Shown piece by piece: positions 26,871 through 33,840 of a stretch of 64,000 bases of DNA. The notes under the pieces are model-generated. The model was not told the DNA's origin and did not search any database. It was given only the letters and a program-made list of their open reading frames with translations. Source of the stretch: Anaerolineales bacterium (GTDB taxonomy: Bacteria > Chloroflexota > Anaerolineae > 4572-78 > J111); NCBI GenBank assembly GCA_020634935.1, contig JACKAT010000002.1, positions 186,001 to 250,000 on the forward strand. Direction: 5' to 3'. The first letter of the stretch is position 1, and each line of letters opens with the position of its first letter. Position numbers and translations under genes: made by a program.

Positions 26871-27812
26871 ATGATGGTACGTTCCTTCCGTGAAACCCTC
26901 GTCGACTCTCATTTTAGCCGGATAGTCCAAGTGGTCTGGGGCGGTTTAATAGTTGTATTTATTAGCTACTATTTATGGCACAACTGGGTAATTTTTAGCA
27001 GTTTTAATTGGAGATTTGATTTTAGATGGATGCTAGTTGCCCTGGGGTGGGCGGTTATTCGCCGCTTCCTGGGGGGAATTCGTTGGGTTCTAATTGCCCT
27101 ATACAACCATAAATCCTACTCCTGGCCTGATGTAGCGGACCATCTGCGGGTTTATTTTCTGTCTAATTTGGCCAATTACATTCCGGGCAGTTTATGGTAT
27201 ATGGCCAGCCGCATCCAATTGAGCCGAAAAAAGGGTGTCAGTACATTACAGACTTCTATGGGATTGATTTACGAAACCTGGCTTTTAGTATGGTCCGGAT
27301 GTATGGTCGGCCTTTATGTGGCTGTAATCGTGTTTCCTCAAAATCGCCTGAACATCTTTATCTTCACCAGCTTTATGCTTATTCTGTCACTGGTCACTAT
27401 CCATCCTAAAATCATTAATCTCATCTTGGCCCACACCTTGCGCTTTTTGAAGCGCCCGCCCATGCTGCTTGAGGTGACATTTAGCTGGGGATTACAACTT
27501 TGGCTAGTTTCATTAGCCGTATGGATCGCCGGGGGATTAAGCCTGTTTTACCTGCTCAAAGCTTTTTCGCCTGATTTGTCTTTAGATAATTTTGTTTACG
27601 TAACATCTGCTTCCGCTTTGGCTTGGACTATTGGCTTCCTAACGCCCTGGGCTCCCTCCGGTCTAGGCGTTCGAGACGGTATTCTGGTTTGGTTGCTAGA
27701 AGTGGTAGTGGCAGCCCCTCTGGCCGTGGCAGCTACCGTTGGGGCCAGGTTGATGACCGTCATTGAAGATTTATTATGGGCCGCGATTGTTCTGTTCCTG
27801 TGGCGTAAGTAG
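26871..27812 (+). CDS. LPG-synthase-like integral membrane protein (flippase domain family)
   Basis: 313 residues, seven to eight hydrophobic segments. The helices and loops match the N-terminal flippase domain of lysylphosphatidylglycerol synthases (UPF0104/AglD group): YFLSNLANYIPGSLWYMASR, then GVSTLQTSMGLIYETWLLV, and a C-terminal GFLTPWAPSGLGVRDGILVW. There is no aminoacyl-transferase domain. In glycan loci these proteins are suspected of moving lipid-linked intermediates across the membrane; the function is inferred. No Wzx or Wzy gene is recognisable in this window, so this protein is the best transport candidate of the set. Tandem ATG codons at 26871 and 26874. Confidence 0.85.
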   Translation: MMVRSFRETLVDSHFSRIVQVVWGGLIVVFISYYLWHNWVIFSSFNWRFDFRWMLVALGWAVIRRFLGGIRWVLIALYNHKSYSWPDVADHLRVYFLSNLANYIPGSLWYMASRIQLSRKKGVSTLQTSMGLIYETWLLVWSGCMVGLYVAVIVFPQNRLNIFIFTSFMLILSLVTIHPKIINLILAHTLRFLKRPPMLLEVTFSWGLQLWLVSLAVWIAGGLSLFYLLKAFSPDLSLDNFVYVTSASALAWTIGFLTPWAPSGLGVRDGILVWLLEVVVAAPLAVAATVGARLMTVIEDLLWAAIVLFLWRK

Positions 27813-27820
27813 GTGATGTG

Positions 27821-28363
27821 ATGTCTGCCAACCCCCACCAGGCTGCCAACCAGCGGTTTCTGTCGAATTTCATAGATTACTTGATCGCCACAATTGTGGG
27901 CGTACTGCCGCATGCCTCAGGAGCCAATGAGTTGAAATGTTGGTTGATGTCTTTGCGCGGTACGCAAACAGGACGCCGTATCAAGTTATGGGGTGGGATC
28001 TGGATCGATCAGTTTACCCCTTTGGCAATCGGCGATGATGTTACCATTGGACAAGGGGTAATGTTGATCGTTGGGGGTGGGATCAAAATTGGCAATCGAA
28101 CCATGATCGGGCATGGCAGTAAATTGATTTCCGTTGGACATCGGATACCGCCCAATCGCGGGCAAATGCGTTTTTCCGGACCCGAACAAGCGCCTATTTT
28201 TATCGCCGATGATGTGTGGATTGCGGCTCAAGCCGTTATTCTCCCCGGTGTTACGATAGGCGAAGGGGCTGTAGTTGCTGCCGGAGCGGTAGTGACCAAA
28301 GATATTCCCCCTTTTGCCGTAGTTGGCGGCATACCGGCACAATTAATTCGAATAAGAGATTGA
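27821..28363 (+). CDS. Hexapeptide-repeat acyltransferase (left-handed beta-helix)
   Basis: 180 residues from ATG 27821; the GTG at 27818 is adjacent, and AGGTG at 27811-27815 lies 5 nt upstream of the ATG. From residue 65 the sequence shows hexapeptide repeats (IGDDVTIGQGVMLIV, IKIGNRTMIGHGSKLIS, IADDVWIAAQAVILPGVTIGEGAVVAAGAVVTKDI) ending in the VVGGIPAQLIRIRD tail typical of maltose-acetyltransferase-like proteins. The GHRIPP segment contains the probable catalytic His. It likely O-acetylates a sugar of the surface glycan. It closes the polysaccharide gene set before the second GT-C module. Confidence 0.9.
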   Translation: MSANPHQAANQRFLSNFIDYLIATIVGVLPHASGANELKCWLMSLRGTQTGRRIKLWGGIWIDQFTPLAIGDDVTIGQGVMLIVGGGIKIGNRTMIGHGSKLISVGHRIPPNRGQMRFSGPEQAPIFIADDVWIAAQAVILPGVTIGEGAVVAAGAVVTKDIPPFAVVGGIPAQLIRIRD

Positions 28364-28421
28364 ATTTTTATCACAATTTAGCGGAATGGTTTTTGACTAG
28401 AGATTAATTGGAGATTGATGA

Positions 28422-30323
28422 GTGTCTGTTAAATCCCTTACTGAACAATCAAATTCTACCTCAACCGGCCGACTCGTTATCTGGACGCTCGCGATAGCCC
28501 TGCTAGCTAACTTTCTGGTGCAAATTCCGGAGTTGTGGGACCAATATCGAGTGGTTAAGGATGTGCAAAATTTGTACCAGATGGCTCGTTTTCAGGACTC
28601 GACCTTATTTAGCCACGATCCACAAATCGGTTTTGGCGCGGTCGAGATAGGGGTACTGGGGCGGCATTTACTGATCTATCCCCGCAGTTTAGGTTATGGA
28701 TTGCTATTTTATGGGGGTAGTTTTCTAATAAACTACATTTGGCTCATCAAATGGCTGAGTTTTGGCCTGATGGCTCTGAGCGTCTTATACCTATTTAAAT
28801 TAGGTCAATTATTAGGTAACGATGATTGCGCCCTAAGCCTAAGCCTATTGTTTATATTTTTCATCCTGGCCTCTTACCAATCTATTTCTATCGGTAGCGG
28901 CCTGCAACGAGCTTTTTCTGTGCCTTTAATTATTGTTTTTATCTATTATCTAGTGGCCAATAATTATCTTGGGGCGGGCCTGGTGCTGGTAGCCAGCACC
29001 CTCATTTATCTTCCAAATTTTCCGGTTATGGCGATGACTTATACGCTGTCACTCATTAACTTTAAAGGGATTTCCAAATGGTCTCTTATCGTTCCCCGAT
29101 CTCGGCTTTGGGCCTGGATGGGGACTATTTTCCTGTCAATTTTGGTCATTAGCTTCGCTCTGGCCGTAGAACTAAAACTTATCTCCTTTACCACTAATAC
29201 AGCCACCGAACAATCTCAGTCAAGCTTATCCGGAGAAATGCTGTATCACTCTCAAGACTATGCCGAGTTGTATTTTGGCTTTCCTTTTTTAGGCCGAGCC
29301 GGTATTCTCGATTCAGGTTCGGATGCTATTAATGTCATCGTTTTATTTATCTTTGTCATGTTAATTTACGCCGTTGTGGGTCGCCGCTCCGTTCGGCGGC
29401 TGCCTGATGTGTTTAGCCATCTTTTGATTGCCAGCATCATTATGTATGCCCTATCTATGGTGGCGATCTTTGGCCTGTCGTCATTGGCGCTGTACTATCC
29501 TTCGCGTTATACCCGGGTAACGCTGTTTGTCTTGCCGCTTTGTTTTGTGGGATTAAATTGGCCCCTTTTCCTGGAAAAGTTACCCGCGTGGTGGCGTAGA
29601 AATATCCGGTTATGCCTCTTTTTTGTGTTGTCGCTCGGTCTGACTCTGGCGCTGGTATACTTTTTGCTGCCTTCATCTTTACCCGTCCTCCCTCTTTTAT
29701 GGCTGTTTGGCTTAATTCTTAGCGGTGTTTTGACGGTCTGGGGTGGCAGCTACGTAGTTCGGCTGATAGCCGGTTACACTTCATTAGCGGGTAGGTCTCG
29801 GATAACAGCGATAGTCGCGGTAGCCGCTATTACGGTATTTTTAGGGGGCAGTTATATTAAAACACTAGGTCTTAGGCCGATTGATCCCTCTAAATCGGCT
29901 CGTAATGTTTACCAATTTATTGCCACTTTACCCAAAGATGCGCTTATCGCCGGAGAACCTGAATTAATGGCCGGTGTTCCTCTCTTTTCTCAGCGTAGTG
30001 TTTTGTTTAGCGCACTCCACCCTAACTTAGATGCGCCTATCTTGGATTATTTCGATATGCAATATGCTGAGTCGCCGGAAAAGGTCTTGAATTTTTGCCA
30101 AGATTATAAAGTTAACTATTTGGTATTGGATACAACTAACTTTGCCCCACAATTTTTGGCTAATAAACAGTTTTTCTACCAACCCTATAATGACCTCATT
30201 GTTGATATGGTCGCTACCCGATCTCACTTCGTGCTGCCTCGTTTCCATCCTATTTATACCAGCGATCCTTACGTTGTTATTCAATGTGATGCTAAAACCG
30301 TATTGGCTAGCCACCAGGATTAA
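28422..30323 (+). CDS. Large GT-C-like membrane protein, copy 2 of a paralogous pair
   Basis: 633 residues, GTG start with GGAG (28410-28413) 8 nt upstream. It matches the protein at 12415-14355 along its length: ARFQDSTLFSHDPQIGFG, SGLQRAFSVPLIIVFIYYL, FPFLGRAGILDSGSDAIN, YPSRYTRVTLF, and a soluble C-terminal domain with DALIAGEPELMAGVPLFSQRS and YKVNYLVLD. About twelve membrane segments. It and its downstream neighbour (GYDGQF type) repeat the gene families found at 12415-16993, so an ancestral module was duplicated and the two copies now flank the 17.4-28.4 kb set. Glycosyltransferase activity is inferred from GT-C-like topology. Confidence 0.75.
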   Translation: MSVKSLTEQSNSTSTGRLVIWTLAIALLANFLVQIPELWDQYRVVKDVQNLYQMARFQDSTLFSHDPQIGFGAVEIGVLGRHLLIYPRSLGYGLLFYGGSFLINYIWLIKWLSFGLMALSVLYLFKLGQLLGNDDCALSLSLLFIFFILASYQSISIGSGLQRAFSVPLIIVFIYYLVANNYLGAGLVLVASTLIYLPNFPVMAMTYTLSLINFKGISKWSLIVPRSRLWAWMGTIFLSILVISFALAVELKLISFTTNTATEQSQSSLSGEMLYHSQDYAELYFGFPFLGRAGILDSGSDAINVIVLFIFVMLIYAVVGRRSVRRLPDVFSHLLIASIIMYALSMVAIFGLSSLALYYPSRYTRVTLFVLPLCFVGLNWPLFLEKLPAWWRRNIRLCLFFVLSLGLTLALVYFLLPSSLPVLPLLWLFGLILSGVLTVWGGSYVVRLIAGYTSLAGRSRITAIVAVAAITVFLGGSYIKTLGLRPIDPSKSARNVYQFIATLPKDALIAGEPELMAGVPLFSQRSVLFSALHPNLDAPILDYFDMQYAESPEKVLNFCQDYKVNYLVLDTTNFAPQFLANKQFFYQPYNDLIVDMVATRSHFVLPRFHPIYTSDPYVVIQCDAKTVLASHQD

Positions 30324-30420
30324 TGAAGGCAGCGTTATCCTGAGGGTCGTACAACCGACCCGGTGTAGTTTGAGTGGGTCAGTATTGGTCTTACCACATA
30401 GATGCCAGGGAAGATAATCC

Positions 30421-31554
30421 GTGACCACTAGTCATGCCAAACAACAAACAGCTACGCTGTTCACAGCTCATTTGCCAAACCTGGCCCCAGCCCTGGTGGT
30501 AGCGGTCGTCTCGATAACCTATTTATTGCTCATTCTCTGGTTTAATCAGTGGGATCCGCTGACCTTCGTTCGCCTGGGCACACGCTACGGTCAAGGCGAC
30601 CCCAACGGCACCATCGGCTACGACGGCCAATTTGCCTATCAGATGGCCCTGCGCCCGCTGGGGGCGACCCCCTACCTCGATATTCCGCCCTATCGTTATC
30701 AGCGTATGCTCTACCCGCTCACGGCTCGACTGGCGGCTTTTGGTCTGCCTCAACTCATCCCGTGGGCGCTGCTTGGCCTCAATTTGACTGCGTTGGCTGT
30801 GGGTACATTTATAATGTCGCAGCTTTTGATGTGGCACAAACTCAACCCGTGGTACGCCCTGCCGGTGGGATTGTTTGCCGGCCAGTTAGTCAGCCTGCGG
30901 CTCGATCTCAATGAGCCGTTCGCGTTGACTTTCGCGCTGTTGGCCGTTTATGCGTTTGCGAAAGATCGATCCCGTTGGGGGGCGGTATTTTTGGCCTTGA
31001 GTATGCTGAGCAAAGAGACATCGATTGCTTTCGTTGGCGGCTATTTGCTCTATTTTTTCCTCAAACGGCAATGGCGCAGGTTGATCGAAACCGGCTTGAT
31101 GAGTTTGGGACCGTTCGCGCTGGTGCAGTTGGTGATCTGGCTTAATTTCGGCGAAATCGGCGTGCGATCCGGCGGGCAGGGCGCGACCTCGTTTAGCTGG
31201 ATTCCTTTCGGCGGTATGTTCGCCGTTGGGTTCGACAACCTCCAGACGCTTGTCGTTGTGCTGCTAATTTTGGGGCCGTTGATTTTGCTGCCGTGTCTGG
31301 CCTTGACTGTTAACCTGGTTCGATTTTTCCGTCAAGGCCATCTGTCGCCGCTGGCCCTGGTGCTGGGGTTGCACATTGTGATGCTGGCGACGCTGCCCTT
31401 TTCGACCTATGTTGATTTTCCCGGCGTTCTCCGCCTGACCAGCGGGTTAGTGGTGGCTGCTCTGGCTTACGCCGCCTCGGTCCGAGCGCCCAAAATTCTC
31501 AATTATGCAATGTTGTGGTTGGCTTCAATCCCGCTATTAATTTTCATCGGCTAA
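30421..31554 (+). CDS. GYDGQF-type polytopic membrane protein, copy 2 of a paralogous pair
   Basis: 377 residues, GTG start at 30421 with AGGGA about 8-12 nt upstream. Shared with the 15875-16993 protein: DPNGTIGYDGQFAYQMAL, YRYQRMLYPLTARL, LRLDLNEPFALTFALLA, SKETSIAFVGGYLLY, and SGGQGATSFSWIPFGG at the equivalent place. About nine hydrophobic segments, with the acidic GYDGQF loop facing outward after TM1. Function is likely linked to surface-glycan assembly, as for its paralogue. Its TAA stop overlaps the ATG of the next gene (TAATG), so the two are translationally coupled. Confidence 0.72.
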   Translation: MTTSHAKQQTATLFTAHLPNLAPALVVAVVSITYLLLILWFNQWDPLTFVRLGTRYGQGDPNGTIGYDGQFAYQMALRPLGATPYLDIPPYRYQRMLYPLTARLAAFGLPQLIPWALLGLNLTALAVGTFIMSQLLMWHKLNPWYALPVGLFAGQLVSLRLDLNEPFALTFALLAVYAFAKDRSRWGAVFLALSMLSKETSIAFVGGYLLYFFLKRQWRRLIETGLMSLGPFALVQLVIWLNFGEIGVRSGGQGATSFSWIPFGGMFAVGFDNLQTLVVVLLILGPLILLPCLALTVNLVRFFRQGHLSPLALVLGLHIVMLATLPFSTYVDFPGVLRLTSGLVVAALAYAASVRAPKILNYAMLWLASIPLLIFIG

Positions 31555-33239
31555 TGAAATTCGATCCGGCGTATTTGAAATCCAAGCATTTTTGGCGCGA
31601 TCTCGCTCTCATTTTTGGACTGGCGCTGGTGGTACGGACTTTGACCGCCCTGCCGCAGCAGCAGCCCAGTTACTTCGACGCGGCCTACTACTATGTCAAC
31701 GGCGTCAACCTGGCCGAGGGTCGCGGTTTTGTCGAGGATTTTGTCTGGAATTATCTCAACCACCCCGGCCCGCCGCCCCAACCAAGTCATCTCTACTGGA
31801 TGCCGCTGACATCCATCCTGGCCGCGGTGGGCCTGATTGCCGGCGGTGTGAGTTATCGAGCGGCCCAAATACCGTTTGTGGTATTGTCGGCCTTGGTTGC
31901 CCCGATCACCTATTGGCTCGCTTACCTTCTAACCGGCCAACGCTGGTCGAGTTGGTTAGCCGGCCTCTTTGCGTTGTTCAGCGGTTTCTATGGACCCTAT
32001 TGGACGGCTATCGATAATTTTACGCCATTTGCGGTTTTTGGATCGATGGCGTTAGCGTTGGCTGGCCTGGAGAATGAAAAATGGCGAATGGCCAATGAAG
32101 AATGGAAACCGGAGACTGGCGATAAAAGGGTTAGTGGGTCAGGGTTACGACTTCTTGGTTTGATGGGAGCCGGGGTATGTATTGGATTGGCCCATCTATC
32201 CCGCGCCGACGGCTCACTCCTCCTCATCGCCATTATCCTGCTCTTTGGTTTACGCATGATGTATTACACCTTTCTCCGTCCCATACCTCACATTTCCCGC
32301 TCCATATTCCACGACCTACGCGCTCTCTTCCTAATCTCCCTGGCCTACTTGCTGACGATGCTGCCCTGGTTTCTGCGCACGTACGAAGTTACCGGCTCGT
32401 TTCTTTCGACCGCCGGAACCCAGACCATTTGGCTGACGAATTATGATGATCTTTTTAGCTACGGGCGTGAGCTTTCGCTCCAAACATTCCTGGCCCAGGG
32501 CATTGGCCCTATTGGGCAGGGGCGCTGGTGGGCGCTAACGAATAATCTCCAGACGGTTTTGGCCGTGTGGGGGATGATCTTTTTGGGACCGCTGGCACTC
32601 ATCGGCGGTTGGCATTTACGCCATCGTATTGTGGTGCAGTTGGCGGCGATGTACGCGCTGCTGCTTTTTATCGCCATGACCTTTGTCTTCGCTTTTCCTG
32701 GCGCACGAGGCGGCTTGTTTCACTCCGGGGCGGCGCTGGTGCCGTTTATTTACGCGACGGCGGTTATCGGGCTGAATCGCAGCATCGAATGGGTGGCCGA
32801 GCGCCGTCCGCGTTGGCGACCTAAAACGGCCAAGCGCATTTTTGGAGTGGGATTGGTGGTGATGGCGGCGAGCCTATCGAGTTTTATCTACTACCAGCGC
32901 GTTCTCAAGGGCAACGCCTGGAACGGCGCCGACTCGATCTATCCGGCTATCGCCGCCTGGGTGGCCGAGCAAAATCCTGCGGCTACGGTGATGATCGGTA
33001 ACCCGCCGGCCTATCGCTATCACGGCGGCGGGTTGAGCGTGGTTGTCCCCAATAATGATATCGAGACGGTGTTGCAGGTGATGGCGGAGTATCGGGTCGA
33101 TTATTTGGTTTTGGACAAGGATCACCCGGTCCCGTTGGCTGAAATTTACGATCACCCGGAAGCTCAATCTGATCTGTCGCTCCTTCAAACGTTTAGGCCG
33201 GGGTCGGGCCAGGAGATTTATATTTTTGGGGAGCGGTGA
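31554..33239 (+). CDS. GT-C/GT39-like membrane glycosyltransferase with repeat insertions
   Basis: 561 residues from ATG 31554, which overlaps the upstream stop as TAATG; the frame extends to 31515 inside the preceding gene. After TM1 the donor loop contains PSYFDAAYYYVNGVNLAEG and HLYWMPLTSILAA. About eleven membrane helices are followed by a soluble domain (about 470-561) with ATVMIGNPPAYRYHGGG and YRVDYLVLDKD. Two internal segments are made by 7-bp DNA repeats: ENEKWRMANEEW (about 174-185) and FLRPIPHISRSIFHDLRALF (about 240-260). Both fall in a loop next to a helix and keep frame. Substrate unknown. Confidence 0.8.
   Translation: MKFDPAYLKSKHFWRDLALIFGLALVVRTLTALPQQQPSYFDAAYYYVNGVNLAEGRGFVEDFVWNYLNHPGPPPQPSHLYWMPLTSILAAVGLIAGGVSYRAAQIPFVVLSALVAPITYWLAYLLTGQRWSSWLAGLFALFSGFYGPYWTAIDNFTPFAVFGSMALALAGLENEKWRMANEEWKPETGDKRVSGSGLRLLGLMGAGVCIGLAHLSRADGSLLLIAIILLFGLRMMYYTFLRPIPHISRSIFHDLRALFLISLAYLLTMLPWFLRTYEVTGSFLSTAGTQTIWLTNYDDLFSYGRELSLQTFLAQGIGPIGQGRWWALTNNLQTVLAVWGMIFLGPLALIGGWHLRHRIVVQLAAMYALLLFIAMTFVFAFPGARGGLFHSGAALVPFIYATAVIGLNRSIEWVAERRPRWRPKTAKRIFGVGLVVMAASLSSFIYYQRVLKGNAWNGADSIYPAIAAWVAEQNPAATVMIGNPPAYRYHGGGLSVVVPNNDIETVLQVMAEYRVDYLVLDKDHPVPLAEIYDHPEAQSDLSLLQTFRPGSGQEIYIFGER
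32071..32105 (+). repeat. Heptamer array, NNAATGR family, five units inside GT-C gene
   Basis: Units from 32071: AGAATGA, AAAATGG, CGAATGG, CCAATGA, AGAATGG. Period exactly 7; encodes a charged loop. Confidence 0.85.
32277..32318 (+). repeat. Heptamer array, CGYYCCA/CGACCTA type, inside GT-C gene
   Basis: Units from 32277: CGTCCCA, TACCTCA, CATTTCC, CGCTCCA, TATTCCA, CGACCTA. Related to the arrays at 10072 and 33881 and read in a phase that yields a similar LRPI peptide. Confidence 0.75.
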
Positions 33240-33242
33240 GGT

Positions 33243-33296
33243 GTAGAGTTTATAGAGTTTGTGGAGTTTATAGAGTTTATAGAGTTTGTAGATTGT
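33243..33296 (+). repeat. Nonamer array RTAGAGTTT
   Basis: 9-mers from 33243: GTAGAGTTT, ATAGAGTTT, GTGGAGTTT, ATAGAGTTT, ATAGAGTTT, then a diverged GTAGATTGT. It starts directly after the stop of the GT-C gene ending at 33239. Related to arrays at 58596 and 58699. Confidence 0.85.
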
Positions 33297-33470
33297 GGGG
33301 TTGGGTAGTCTCCCCGTTGAGCCTGAAGAATCGCCGATGAGCCGAAAACGTGGATAAAGACGAGAGAAAATCCGCGCATTTCGGTCAATCCGTGGTTTCA
33401 ACTCGCACCAACACTCTGGCGGGAGACTATTTGGGGTTAAGGGTTTTTGATGATTGAGGAATGGATTATA

Positions 33471-33813
33471 GATGGTAGGAATCGTTCGGCGACGGTAGGA
33501 ACGGTTCGGCGACGGTACGAATGGTTCGGCGGTTGGTACGGATGGTTCGGCGACGGTACGGATGGTTCGGCGGATGGTAGGAACGATTTTTCGATGGTAG
33601 AAACGGCTTTTCGGATGGTAGGGATCATTTTTTGGTGGTAGGAACGATTTTTCGGATGGTAGAGATCATTTTTCGGCGGTAGGAACAACTTTTCGGATGG
33701 TAGAGATCATTTTTCGGTGGTAGGAACGACTTTTCGATGGTAGAGATCATTTTTCGGTGGTAGGAACGACTTTTCGATGGTAGAGATCATTTTTCGGCGG
33801 TAGGAACGACTTT
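33471..33813 (+). repeat. 17-unit minisatellite of about 20 bp with a 40-bp higher-order half
   Basis: Units begin with GRYGGTAG or GATGGTAC and end with TTCGGC (first five) or TTTTC (the rest); average length 20.2 bp. From about 33647 the units alternate (GATGGTAGAGATCATTTTTC then GGTGGTAGGAACGACTTTTC), giving a nearly identical 40-bp period. No unit palindrome or spacer diversity, so it is not CRISPR. Open frames on both strands here are by-products: 20 bp is not a multiple of 3. Confidence 0.92.
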
Positions 33814-33840
33814 TTGAACGGGAAAGAGGTTATTTTATCG

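Noticed and set aside
33447..33641. Gly/Trp-rich 64-residue peptide as a small secreted protein
   Set aside because: It is encoded by the minisatellite; phase and content follow the repeat, not selection.
33437..33688. Open frames on both strands in the 33.4-33.7 kb region
   Set aside because: They run through a 20-bp minisatellite whose period is not a multiple of three; no ribosome binding site or domain.
33471..33813. Possible CRISPR array
   Set aside because: Units are contiguous, with no unique spacers, and there are no cas genes.
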